Shown piece by piece: positions 17,956-26,820 of a stretch of 64,000 nt of DNA (positions are counted from its first letter, which is position 1; each line of letters begins with the position of its first letter). Source of the DNA: Citrobacter sp. Marseille-Q6884 (GTDB lineage: Bacteria; Pseudomonadota; Gammaproteobacteria; Enterobacterales; Enterobacteriaceae); NCBI RefSeq assembly GCF_945906775.1, contig NZ_CAMDRE010000002.1, forward strand, positions 1,426,001 through 1,490,000, in the 5' to 3' direction. The notes below the pieces were generated by a model that saw only the letters and a list, made by a program, of their open reading frames with translations, was not told the DNA's origin and searched no databases. The translations under genes were made by a program, and so were the position numbers.

Positions 17956-18984
17956 TCAACCGAATGTCAGCCCATCATATTTTTTCCAGCGGTAATTCAA
18001 CGCCGAGATGATCCAACAGGTGATGAATACACCAATGATAATAAAGCCCACGTTGCCCATATGATCACTCAACCGGCTGACGGTGTCCCAGAGCCCGCCC
18101 TGCAGTGAAAATGTGTCTGACATCAGGCCCAACGCCTCCAGCCCACCGATAAACAGGGCGACAATCACGGAGGTTCCGGTAATCGTCATGTTGTAATACA
18201 GCTTCCGCTGCGGCTTATTAAACGCCCAACCGTAGGCCTCAACCATCAGAATACTGTCGAGACAATCTATCAACGCCATACCGCAGGTAAACAGCGCAGG
18301 GAAAACCAAAATAGACCAGATGGACATTCCACTGGTAGCGCTTGACGCTGAAATCCCCAACAACGAAATTTCCGTCGCGGTATCAAAACCCAGGCCAAAC
18401 AAAAAGCCGACAAAATACATATGCCAGTCTTTTCCTACGAGCCTGAAGGCGGAACGAAAAAGCCAGCTCAAAGGCCCAGAGACGGTGACATCTTCTGTGC
18501 TGTGATCATAGTTGCCAGTGCGTTTCAGATGGCGAAATGCTTTCCAGACATGGCAGAAAATAATGAGGTTAATGATGGCCAGAATAAGCAGGAACGCCGC
18601 AGAAACAGCAGTACCTATTATCCCACCCACATTCTGAAACCATGCCATGTGCTGTTTAAACGCGCTGGTGGTAAGGGCGATACCAATACTTGCCAGCACC
18701 ACGATGGTGGAATGTCCGAGTGAAAACCATGCGCCCGTCGTCAGCGCACGTTTTTTTTGCTGCATCAGTTTTCGTGTTGCACTGTCGATAGCAGCGATAT
18801 GATCGGCATCCACGGCATGACGCAAACCATAGCACCACGCAATGAGACAGAGCGCCAAAAGCGAGGAGTTACTGCTAAATACCGTGAATGCCCAAAGCCA
18901 GGCCAAAATGTTAACTGCAGTCAAAAAAGCCACCAGCAGCATGCTATTTGGGCGCTTTTTAATCAACGACAACAATGAACTCAT
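17956..18984 (-). CDS. NiCoT-family nickel/cobalt permease (HoxN/NixA type)
   Basis: 342-residue inner-membrane permease with about eight hydrophobic helices. The family signature in helix 2 is exact (RHAVDADHIAAID), and the second signature LGFDTATEI is present near residue 195. Such proteins take up Ni2+ and/or Co2+ for hydrogenase, urease or B12 synthesis; the metal cannot be decided from sequence. A 450-bp spacer separates it from the divergent cyclase gene, with no NikR-type GTATGA...TCATAC site recognised. It lies inside the rstA-rstB insertion and is not at this place in K-12. Confidence 0.9.
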   Translation of the reverse strand: MSSLLSLIKKRPNSMLLVAFLTAVNILAWLWAFTVFSSNSSLLALCLIAWCYGLRHAVDADHIAAIDSATRKLMQQKKRALTTGAWFSLGHSTIVVLASIGIALTTSAFKQHMAWFQNVGGIIGTAVSAAFLLILAIINLIIFCHVWKAFRHLKRTGNYDHSTEDVTVSGPLSWLFRSAFRLVGKDWHMYFVGFLFGLGFDTATEISLLGISASSATSGMSIWSILVFPALFTCGMALIDCLDSILMVEAYGWAFNKPQRKLYYNMTITGTSVIVALFIGGLEALGLMSDTFSLQGGLWDTVSRLSDHMGNVGFIIIGVFITCWIISALNYRWKKYDGLTFG

Positions 18985-19434
18985 CGTTTACGCCCCATTA
19001 ATTTTGTAATAAAAGACACCCGTTAACCGCCGTTCATTGATTGATAAGTAAAACCTGTAGCCGATAAATAATAACGTTTAAAAATCATCTGCCCAGTGTC
19101 TTAGATCAAAGTCAGATATCGCCTCAGACTTGCGCTATACACATTACTCCATATTGCAGGCGGTTCACGCAATCCGGGCAAGCTAGCCCCACTCCGGCAA
19201 CACGAATGTAGATGACGAGATACTGCAGTGATTGTTGCAGTTGTCATTGTGGGAACGATTATGATTAACAACCCAATCGACCAAAAAGACACATACTTTA
19301 GGGAAGGATGATGAGTATCATGTCTTATTAACTTATTAAAATTGTTTTGATTTATTTGATTGTTACAATTCATAAAAAGTAAAAGTCATCAAAAATATAT
19401 TATTCTAAATCATCATAATATTATAAATTTGTTT
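18985..19434. other. 450-bp spacer between the nickel permease and the GGDEF gene
   Basis: No recognised gene. The half next to the permease holds GC-richer sequence; the half next to the cyclase is very AT-rich (about 19320-19434). A 90-codon minus-strand ORF (19101-19373) with one hydrophobic stretch spans it but has no ribosome site. I looked for a cobalamin riboswitch (B12 box) and a NikR operator and found neither. Confidence 0.5.
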
Positions 19435-20811
19435 ATGAGCATTCTAATGATCACAACACAGCAAAAAAATAACAAAAAGAATATAACGTTTTTCTTACTA
19501 TTATCTCTTGGTGCATTCCTGCTTCTGTGGCTCTCCCCTCTGAACCCTAACCATTACTCGCTTTCACTCTACCCGGTCATTGCCACGTTTACTGGCGCTC
19601 TGCATATTCAGATTGGTTGCTTTATGATTATGAACTACTTAAGCTACCGAAAAAATAAACATCTGTTACCTCTGGCGTGCGCGTTTCACAGTTCAGGTAT
19701 ACTCCTGTTAATCGCGCTGTACATTTACTTTTCGCATTCAGTTCCGCAAGGCATCATTTTTAATGACATTGCTATCTTGCATTCGCTAAGAATCATTCTC
19801 ACCACCGGTTTATTTTTGGTTGCTCTTTACTTATATAAAAACGAAAAGAAACAACAAAAATACAATCAAGCCATTGTCTGCTCTGTTTTTCTGTGGTGTT
19901 TTTTACATCTGGCTGTCGCCATTTTTTATTCAACCCACCCAACATCACCGTCTTTACAGATGATCAATCTCGCCACATATGAGTGGCTGTATCCAGCACA
20001 TGGGTTGTTCACAGCATCTTTCCTTCTCCTTTGGTTAGGAATCGTGTTTTTCATCATCCGTCTGACCCAACTTAAAAACCAGTTCTGGTTGAGTATGTCG
20101 CTGGTAGCACTGAGCAACCTGGTGATTCTTATGACGCTGTTTAAATACTCTTACATGAACTCCTTTGGCTGGTTTGTTGCGCGCGGTGTGGAATGCCTGG
20201 GCTCGATGGCGGTAATGACGGTTTTAATGTCAGATATATTTCATCGTTTTAAGGCGTCACGTCAGGCCTATGAACTTTCCTATGAAAACTCAGTTCGCGA
20301 TCCAATGACCCGGCTTTACAATCGGGGATATTTTTATAACTCACTCAGCAATGAAATTAAAAAAAGCCATCAACGTAACCCCATTAGCATTATTTTTTGC
20401 GACATTGACCACTTTAAATCGGTGAATGATACGTGGGGACATTTGCAAGGTGACAGAGTGATCATCAAACTTGCTGAATTAATGCTCAGCCAGGTCCGCG
20501 ACCTCGATGTGGTTGCCAGAATTGGTGGTGAAGAGTTTGCCGTGATGCTTCCTGATTGTAGTGTGGAAAATGCCCAGGATATTGCCGAGCGGATGCGAAA
20601 ACACATTGAAAGAGCAACACCCGCCTCTACGAACGATGATTTTCCGCGCCCTATTACGGTCAGTCTTGGTATCGTTTCCTCAGTAGATTGCGAGATTGCA
20701 GCTGAAGAACTGGCTGATAGAGCAGATCGCGCACTTTATGCGGCAAAAAACCAAGGACGTAACCGTAGCGTTATCTTTACCGGAGACTTGATGCCGTCGC
20801 CGGTCGTTTGA
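19435..20811 (+). CDS. membrane diguanylate cyclase, MASE4-like sensor plus GGDEF domain
   Basis: 458-residue protein. The first 290 residues or so contain about eight hydrophobic helices, resembling the MASE4 sensor of DgcT (YcdT). A GGDEF domain follows with an intact active site (ARIGGEEFAV) and the product-inhibition I-site RDLD exactly five residues upstream. It should make c-di-GMP under feedback control. The ligand of the sensor is unknown. ATG 19435 is the first Met of the readable protein; ATG 19447 is an equally possible start, and neither has a strong ribosome site. It is AT-rich compared with its neighbours, which suggests acquisition. Confidence 0.85.
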   Translation: MSILMITTQQKNNKKNITFFLLLSLGAFLLLWLSPLNPNHYSLSLYPVIATFTGALHIQIGCFMIMNYLSYRKNKHLLPLACAFHSSGILLLIALYIYFSHSVPQGIIFNDIAILHSLRIILTTGLFLVALYLYKNEKKQQKYNQAIVCSVFLWCFLHLAVAIFYSTHPTSPSLQMINLATYEWLYPAHGLFTASFLLLWLGIVFFIIRLTQLKNQFWLSMSLVALSNLVILMTLFKYSYMNSFGWFVARGVECLGSMAVMTVLMSDIFHRFKASRQAYELSYENSVRDPMTRLYNRGYFYNSLSNEIKKSHQRNPISIIFCDIDHFKSVNDTWGHLQGDRVIIKLAELMLSQVRDLDVVARIGGEEFAVMLPDCSVENAQDIAERMRKHIERATPASTNDDFPRPITVSLGIVSSVDCEIAAEELADRADRALYAAKNQGRNRSVIFTGDLMPSPVV

Positions 20812-20838
20812 TACGCAATTTAGCGATTCGTAAACCCT

Positions 20839-20863
20839 ACGGCGCCCGACTGCTCGGCGCCGT
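20839..20863 (+). terminator. hairpin after the GGDEF gene
   Basis: Inverted repeat ACGGCGCC-CGACTGCTC-GGCGCCGT, 27 bp after the stop codon. No T-run follows. It separates the insertion from rstB. Confidence 0.5.
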
Positions 20864-21063
20864 CCCCGTGAAATCATTCATCTATTTCTCACCGGGCGAA
20901 CAGGCCAGTACATGCAGAAATGGTTTATACAGTGTACTCTGCGTGGATAAGTGCGCTTGAGGGGGTGAGAACACATTTCTGCCCCCCGCTTTCGGTGGGC
21001 ACGTACAGACCCACCAACGTCAAAAGTACATTATTCAACCTATTGAGCGTCCGGTGATTTTCC

Positions 21064-22365
21064 ATGAAAAAACTGTTTGTGCAGTTTTACTTATTACTGT
21101 TTGTCTGCTTTCTGGTCATGACATTACTGGTCGGCCTGGTGTACAAATTCACCGCAGAGCGCGCAGGCAGACAATCGCTTGATGATTTAATGAAAAGCTC
21201 GCTGTACCTGATGCGCAGTGAATTGCGCGAGATCCCGCCTCGAGACTGGGGGAAGACGCTCAAAGAGATGGATTTAAACCTGTCCTTTGACCTTCGCGTT
21301 GAACCGCTGAATAAATACAATCTGGATACCCCAACCATGCAACGCCTGCGTGAGGGCGATATTGTTGCACTGGACGATCAATACACCTTCATTCAGCGTA
21401 TTCCACGCAGCCATTACGTGCTTGCCGTCGGTCCGGTCCCCTATCTCTATTTTCTGCATCAAATGCGCTTACTGGACGTCGCGCTGATGGCATTTATCGC
21501 TATTTCTCTGGCCTTCCCGGTGTTGATCTGGATGCGCCCGCACTGGCAGGAGATGCTAAGACTGGAAGCCGCCGCGCAGCGTTTTGGTGAGGGACATTTA
21601 AGCGAACGGCTACATTTTGACAGCGGCTCCAGTTTTGAACGTTTGGGCGTGGCGTTTAACCAGATGGCGGACAATATCAATGCGCTAATCGCCAGCAAAA
21701 AACAGCTGATAGATGGCATTGCCCATGAGCTTCGCACACCGCTGGTACGACTACGCTACCGGCTGGAGATGAGTGATAACCTTACTGAACAAGAGTCTCA
21801 GGCCCTGAACCGCGATATTGGGCAACTGGAAGCGCTGATTGAAGAACTGCTCACCTACGCCAGGCTGGATCGCCCGCAGAATGAACTGAAGCTCAGCGTA
21901 CCAGATTTACCCGTCTGGCTGACAACGCATCTGGAGGATGTCCAGAGCGTGACGCCTGATCGTTCGGTACGTCTGCGCCATCTTGCTACGGGTGATTACG
22001 GTGCACTGGATATGCGTCTGATGGAGCGCGTACTGGATAATTTGCTGAATAACGCCCTGCGCTACTGTCAGTCTACGGTGCAAGTCAGCCTGCGACTGCA
22101 GGGAAATCAGGCGACACTGATTGTCGAAGATGATGGTCCCGGTATCGCACCTGATGCCCGTGAGCAGATTTTTGAGCCGTTTGTTCGCCTCGATCCAAGC
22201 CGTGACCGTGCGACGGGCGGCTGTGGGCTTGGACTTGCTATCGTCCACTCTATCGCGCTGGCAATGGGCGGTACCGTTGTTTGCGATGAGAGCGAATTGG
22301 GCGGCGCAAGGTTCACGTTTAGCTGGCCCGTCTGGCATAACATTCCTGAATTTTCAGCTGCCTGA
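21064..22365 (+). CDS. rstB: RstB, sensor histidine kinase
   Basis: 433-residue inner-membrane kinase, cognate partner of RstA. TM1 is at about residues 7-28, the periplasmic domain at 30-135, TM2 at 136-157 and a HAMP region next. The phosphoacceptor is H221 in GIAHELRTPLVRL. N (LLNNALRYC), G1 (EDDGPGI) and G2 (GGCGLGLAIV) boxes are present, so the kinase looks functional. In K-12 it directly follows rstA; here it must use its own promoter or long read-through, because a 4.8-kb insertion with convergent genes intervenes. It is followed by TerB and tus. Confidence 0.95.
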   Translation: MKKLFVQFYLLLFVCFLVMTLLVGLVYKFTAERAGRQSLDDLMKSSLYLMRSELREIPPRDWGKTLKEMDLNLSFDLRVEPLNKYNLDTPTMQRLREGDIVALDDQYTFIQRIPRSHYVLAVGPVPYLYFLHQMRLLDVALMAFIAISLAFPVLIWMRPHWQEMLRLEAAAQRFGEGHLSERLHFDSGSSFERLGVAFNQMADNINALIASKKQLIDGIAHELRTPLVRLRYRLEMSDNLTEQESQALNRDIGQLEALIEELLTYARLDRPQNELKLSVPDLPVWLTTHLEDVQSVTPDRSVRLRHLATGDYGALDMRLMERVLDNLLNNALRYCQSTVQVSLRLQGNQATLIVEDDGPGIAPDAREQIFEPFVRLDPSRDRATGGCGLGLAIVHSIALAMGGTVVCDESELGGARFTFSWPVWHNIPEFSAA

Positions 22366-22406
22366 CCCCTACCGCTCGGTGGTCAGGGGGGAAATGTTAT
22401 GCTATA

Positions 22407-22429
22407 AAAAAGTATGTTGTAACTAAAAT
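22407..22429 (+). promoter_or_regulatory. TerB-like replication termination site
   Basis: The 23-bp site contains the core AGTATGTTGTAACTAAA, differing from my recollection of E. coli TerB at only two outer positions. It lies 10 bp before the tus start codon, as in E. coli, where Tus bound to TerB represses its own gene. The G at position 6 (the flipping C6 on the other strand) is at the left end, so a fork coming from low coordinates should be the one arrested. That polarity is inferred from the known Tus-Ter mechanism. Confidence 0.92.
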
Positions 22430-22438
22430 GGTAAACAT

Positions 22439-23368
22439 ATGGCTCGTTACGATCTCGTCGAACGTCTGAACGGCACTTTCCGCCAGATGGAACAGGAACT
22501 GGCGCATCTGACCGACACGTTGCAACAGCAGCCGCTGCTGATTGCACGCGTATTCTCCCTGCCTGAAGTGGCAAAAGAGGCAGAGCACGATCCGCTTGAG
22601 ACCATTGATGTGAGACAGCACCTGGGCAAAGAAGCCGAAACGCTGGCGCTTCGCCACTACCGCCATTTGTTTATCCAGCAGCAATCGGAGAATCGTAGCA
22701 GTAAAGCCGCTGTACGCCTCCCGGGGGTATTGTGCTACCAGGTGGATAACCGCGCGCAGGCCACACTTGAAGAGCAAATACTGCGTATCAATCAACTGAA
22801 AACGACCTTTGAGCGCATCGTTACCGTGGAATCGGGACTGGTTCCGACGGCGCGTTTTGAATGGGTGCACCGGCACTTGCCGGGACTGATTACGCTGAAC
22901 GCCTACCGCACATTAACCGTTGTCCGCGAGCCCGCCACCTTACGATTTGGCTGGGCTAACAAGCACATCATTAAAAACCTGAAACGTGATGAAGTGCTGG
23001 CACAGTTGGAAAAGAGCCTGACATCGCCACGCAGTGTGCATCCCTGGACGCGTGAGGAGTGGCACGCCAGGCTGGAGCGCGAATATCAGGATATCGCCGC
23101 GTTGCCGCAGCAGGCGAGATTAAAGATTAAAAGACCGGTAAAAGTACAACCCATCGCCCGCGTCTGGTACAAAGGAGAACAAAAACAGGTGCAATACGCC
23201 TGCCCGACCCCGCTGATCGCGTTGATTAACAATGACAATGGGATGACGGTACCGGATATCGGTGAGCTGCTGAATTACCAGGCGGATAACGTCCAGCACC
23301 GTTATAAACCTCAGGCGCAGCCGCTAAGGCTGATCATCCCGCGACTGCACCTGTATGTTGCGGATTAA
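22439..23368 (+). CDS. tus: Tus, replication terminus site-binding protein
   Basis: 309 residues, the same length as E. coli Tus. It binds Ter sites as a monomer and stops DnaB helicase from one side. The conserved DNA-contact and core segments are recognisable (HLFIQQQSENRSSKAAVRL, FGWANKHIIKNL, KIKRPVKVQPIARVWYKG). TerB sits at the promoter, giving autorepression. It converges with fumC and overlaps its stop by 4 bp. Confidence 0.96.
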   Translation: MARYDLVERLNGTFRQMEQELAHLTDTLQQQPLLIARVFSLPEVAKEAEHDPLETIDVRQHLGKEAETLALRHYRHLFIQQQSENRSSKAAVRLPGVLCYQVDNRAQATLEEQILRINQLKTTFERIVTVESGLVPTARFEWVHRHLPGLITLNAYRTLTVVREPATLRFGWANKHIIKNLKRDEVLAQLEKSLTSPRSVHPWTREEWHARLEREYQDIAALPQQARLKIKRPVKVQPIARVWYKGEQKQVQYACPTPLIALINNDNGMTVPDIGELLNYQADNVQHRYKPQAQPLRLIIPRLHLYVAD

Positions 23369-24768
23369 CGTCCCGGTCGCATGCTACCGACCATCAATTC
23401 CGGGCGTACCCAGCTGTCGAACTCCGCTTCGCTAAGGTAGCCCAGCGCGAGGGCGGATGCTTTCAGCGTCAACCCTTCTTTGTGCGCTTTTTTGGCAATC
23501 TCGGCCGCTTTATCGTACCCGATATGGGTATTGAGCGCGGTCACCAGCATGAGCGACTCGTTGAGCAGTTGATCGATTCGCTCACGATTCGGTTCAATCC
23601 CGGTCGCACAATGTTCGTTAAAGCTTTCCATACCGTCAGCCAGCAGGCGTACGGATTGCAAGAAATTATGGATAACCATCGGTCGGTATACGTTGAGCTC
23701 AAAATTCCCCGATGCCCCTCCCATATTCACGGCAACATCATTGCCCATGACCTGGCAGCACAGCATAGTCAGTGCTTCACACTGCGTGGGATTGACCTTA
23801 CCCGGCATGATTGAACTGCCCGGCTCATTTTCAGGAATCGCTATTTCGCCAATACCACAGCGCGGGCCGGATGCCAACCAGCGGACATCGTTGGCAATTT
23901 TCATTAGCGATGCCGCCAGTCCTTTTAACGCCCCGTGGGCGTGCACCAGCGCATCGCAGGTTCCTAACGCTTCAAACTTATTGGGTGCGGTAATAAACGG
24001 CGCGGAGGTCAACGCCGCCAGCTCGTCCGCCACGCGTACCGCATATTCAGGGTGCGTGTTAAGTCCGGTGCCCACCGCCGTGCCGCCGAGCGCCAGTTCA
24101 GCGACGTGCGGTAAGCTGTGTTCAATGTGTTTCAGGTTATGTTCTAACATCGCAACCCAGCCAGAAATTTCCTGACCCAGTGTTAGCGGTGTCGCGTCCT
24201 GCAGATGCGTACGACCGATTTTTACGATATCCGCGAAGGCATGCGATTTTTCGCGCAGCGTCGCCGTCAACACGTTCAATTGTGGAATAAGGTGCTCACG
24301 CAGAGCCAATAGCGCAGCAACGTGCATCGCCGTAGGGAACACATCGTTGGAGCTTTGGCTTTTATTCACATCATCATTCGGGTGAATTTTGCGTTCCATG
24401 CCTCGCACACCGCCCAGCAATTCACTGGCCCGGTTTGCCAGTACCTCATTCATATTCATATTGCTTTGCGTGCCGGAACCGGTTTGCCAGATAGCCAGCG
24501 GAAACTCATCACGATGCTTATCGGCTAATACTTCATCTGCCGCCTGCATGATGGCGTTCGCTTTATCTGCGGCCAATAACCCCAAATCCTGATTCACCTT
24601 CGCAGCGGCGCGTTTCGTCAGCGCCAGCGCATGGATCAGCGAGACCGGCATTTTCTCCGTTGAGATACGAAAATGCTCCAGCGATCGTTGGGTTTGCGCG
24701 CCCCAGAGTTTATCAGCCGGAACATCAATCGCCCCCATTGAATCATTTTCGCGGCGTACCGTTACCAT
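23365..24768 (-). CDS. fumC: FumC, class II fumarase (oxidant-resistant)
   Basis: 467-residue, iron-independent homotetrameric fumarase of the aspartase/fumarase superfamily, interconverting fumarate and malate in the TCA cycle. The family signature GSSIMPGKVNPTQ is present, with the active-site HPN (KIHPNDDVN) and TGSGTQSNMN. In E. coli fumC is induced by SoxRS and iron limitation, replacing the Fe-S enzymes. It lies downstream of fumA with a 142-bp gap that can hold its own promoter. The 3' end overlaps tus. Confidence 0.96.
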   Translation of the reverse strand: MVTVRRENDSMGAIDVPADKLWGAQTQRSLEHFRISTEKMPVSLIHALALTKRAAAKVNQDLGLLAADKANAIMQAADEVLADKHRDEFPLAIWQTGSGTQSNMNMNEVLANRASELLGGVRGMERKIHPNDDVNKSQSSNDVFPTAMHVAALLALREHLIPQLNVLTATLREKSHAFADIVKIGRTHLQDATPLTLGQEISGWVAMLEHNLKHIEHSLPHVAELALGGTAVGTGLNTHPEYAVRVADELAALTSAPFITAPNKFEALGTCDALVHAHGALKGLAASLMKIANDVRWLASGPRCGIGEIAIPENEPGSSIMPGKVNPTQCEALTMLCCQVMGNDVAVNMGGASGNFELNVYRPMVIHNFLQSVRLLADGMESFNEHCATGIEPNRERIDQLLNESLMLVTALNTHIGYDKAAEIAKKAHKEGLTLKASALALGYLSEAEFDSWVRPELMVGSMRPGR

Positions 24769-24880
24769 TACCTGCTCCTTATATTATCTATTGATTAGGT
24801 TATGTTTCGACATTGCCCACTTGCCATTGGTCTTATGAGTATTAACGAGGATTACACGGTTGTTTGGTGGTTCGTGCGGT

Positions 24881-24904
24881 AAAAAAAACCGCCCCGAAGG
24901 GCGG
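24881..24904 (-). terminator. intrinsic terminator of fumA
   Basis: On the minus strand CCGCCC-TTCG-GGGCGG is followed by eight T, a classical rho-independent terminator with a stable tetraloop, 6 bp after the fumA stop. It separates fumA from fumC. Confidence 0.9.
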
Positions 24905-24910
24905 CTGACG

Positions 24911-26557
24911 TTACTTAACGCAGCGTGCGCACTGCGACGTCTGAATCTGCTGGAAGAAATCATTGCCTTTGTCATCCACAAGGATGAACGCCGGGAAATC
25001 TTCCACTTCAATTTTCCAGATGGCTTCCATCCCCAGTTCCGGGTATTCCACACATTCCAGACTCTTGATACTGCCCTGCGCCAGCACAGCAGCAGGACCG
25101 CCAATGCTGCCTAAATAGAAACCGCCGTGTTTCTGGCAGGCATCTGTCACCTGCTGGCTGCGGTTTCCTTTTGCCAGCATAATCATACTCCCGCCCTCGG
25201 ACTGAAGCTGATCGACATAGGAATCCATACGCCCGGCGGTTGTTGGACCCAGTGAACCCGAGGCATAGCCTTCCGGTGTTTTGGCGGGGCCAGCATAATA
25301 GATCGGGTGATCTTTAATATACTGCGGCAAACCTTCGCCGTTATCCATCCGTTCTTTCAGTTTCGCATGCGCGATATCACGTCCAACGATAATCGTCCCG
25401 TTCAGCGACAGACGCGTGGAAACAGGATATTGGGACAACTGAGCCAGAATCTCTTTCATCGGGCGATTGAGATCCACGCGTACCGCTTCACCTTCCCCCG
25501 CCTGACGCAGCTCTTCCGGGATATATTTGCCCGGATTATGCTCCAGCTTCTCGATCCAGATACCGTCACGGTTGATCTTTGCTTTGATATTGCGATCGGC
25601 AGAACAGGAGACACCCATTCCAACCGGGCACGACGCGCCGTGGCGCGGCAGGCGGATCACGCGGATATCGTGGGCAAAATATTTCCCACCGAATTGCGCA
25701 CCTAATCCCAGATTCTGCGCTTCGGCCAGCAACTCTTTTTCCAGCCCGACATCCCGGAAGGCCTGCCCATGCTCGTTACCTTCCGTCGGCAACTCATCAT
25801 AATATTTCGCAGAGGCCAGTTTGACGGTCTTCAGTGTGGCTTCCGCTGACGTCCCGCCAATCACAAAGGCGATGTGATACGGCGGACACGCTGCGGTTCC
25901 CAGCGTACGCATCTTCTCAACCAGATAATTTTTGAGTTTACCCGGCGTTAACAGCGCTTTAGTTTCCTGGTACAGATAGGTTTTGTTCGCCGAGCCGCCA
26001 CCTTTGGCGATACACAGGAATTTGTACTCATCGCCGTCCACGGTATACAAGTCTATCTGCGCAGGCAGGTTAGTACCGGTGTTCACTTCTTTATACATAT
26101 CCAGCGCGGCGTTTTGCGAATAACGCAGATTGTCTTCGATATAGGTGTTATAGACACCCCGCGCCAGCGCCGCTTCGTCACCGCCGCCGGTCCAGACTCG
26201 TTGCCCTTTTTTACCCACGATAATCGCGGTCCCGGTATCCTGACAGGTCGGCAAAATACCTTTTGCCGCGATATCTGAGTTACGCAGGAATTGCAGGGCA
26301 ACATATTTGTCGTTTTCGCTGGCTTGTGGGTCGCGCAGAATATCGGCGACCTGCTGCTGATGTGCAGGACGCAGCATAAACGACGCATCATGAAAAGCCT
26401 GACGTGCAACGAGGGTTAACGCTTCCGGGGCGACTTTGAGAATTTCCTGTCCTTCAAATTCGGCAACAGAAACATGGTCGCTGGTCAGCAGATAGTATTC
26501 GGTATCATCCTTTTTGAGGGGAAAAGGATGCTGATAATGAAAGGGTTTGTTTGACAT
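24911..26557 (-). CDS. fumA: FumA, class I [4Fe-4S] fumarase
   Basis: 548 residues, the E. coli FumA length. Dimeric iron-sulfur fumarase that is the main aerobic enzyme and is sensitive to superoxide. The expected cluster cysteines are visible in LPTCQDTGTA, in LGTAACPPYHIAFVIGG and in GASCPVGMGVSCSADR. The C-terminal beta domain carries the GPTTAGRMD motif. It is divergent from manA and ends at a strong terminator before fumC. Confidence 0.96.
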   Translation of the reverse strand: MSNKPFHYQHPFPLKKDDTEYYLLTSDHVSVAEFEGQEILKVAPEALTLVARQAFHDASFMLRPAHQQQVADILRDPQASENDKYVALQFLRNSDIAAKGILPTCQDTGTAIIVGKKGQRVWTGGGDEAALARGVYNTYIEDNLRYSQNAALDMYKEVNTGTNLPAQIDLYTVDGDEYKFLCIAKGGGSANKTYLYQETKALLTPGKLKNYLVEKMRTLGTAACPPYHIAFVIGGTSAEATLKTVKLASAKYYDELPTEGNEHGQAFRDVGLEKELLAEAQNLGLGAQFGGKYFAHDIRVIRLPRHGASCPVGMGVSCSADRNIKAKINRDGIWIEKLEHNPGKYIPEELRQAGEGEAVRVDLNRPMKEILAQLSQYPVSTRLSLNGTIIVGRDIAHAKLKERMDNGEGLPQYIKDHPIYYAGPAKTPEGYASGSLGPTTAGRMDSYVDQLQSEGGSMIMLAKGNRSQQVTDACQKHGGFYLGSIGGPAAVLAQGSIKSLECVEYPELGMEAIWKIEVEDFPAFILVDDKGNDFFQQIQTSQCARCVK

Positions 26558-26820
26558 TGTGCTCTCACTTACAGCTCGGTCTGGTTATTCTCTGGGCAGA
26601 TGTTCCGTTGCCCTGTTTCCCTGCCGCAAGTCGGGTTGCGGGACATATGACTCTCCTGCAACCGGAATTGCTCAGGGTATTAAAAGCGAGTCACCATATC
26701 CTACACAATTTTTTAACAAAAACTGAGACAAGTACGACTTTTTACATGTGCAGGTTACTTCACTCAGGGTTTCTTGGTTTAATAGCCGTAGAAAATTCCA
26801 CATTGAAACAGGGCTTGATA

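Noticed and set aside
18985..19300. Cobalamin riboswitch or NikR operator controlling the nickel/cobalt permease
   Set aside because: I could not find the B12 box (AGCCAGGAGACC-like) or GTATGA-N16-TCATAC on either strand.
19101..19373. 90-codon minus-strand ORF upstream of the nickel permease as a real gene
   Set aside because: No ribosome site, many rare codons, and an Arg/Ser-rich tail like a chance frame. Mentioned as a finding only because the region is otherwise unexplained.
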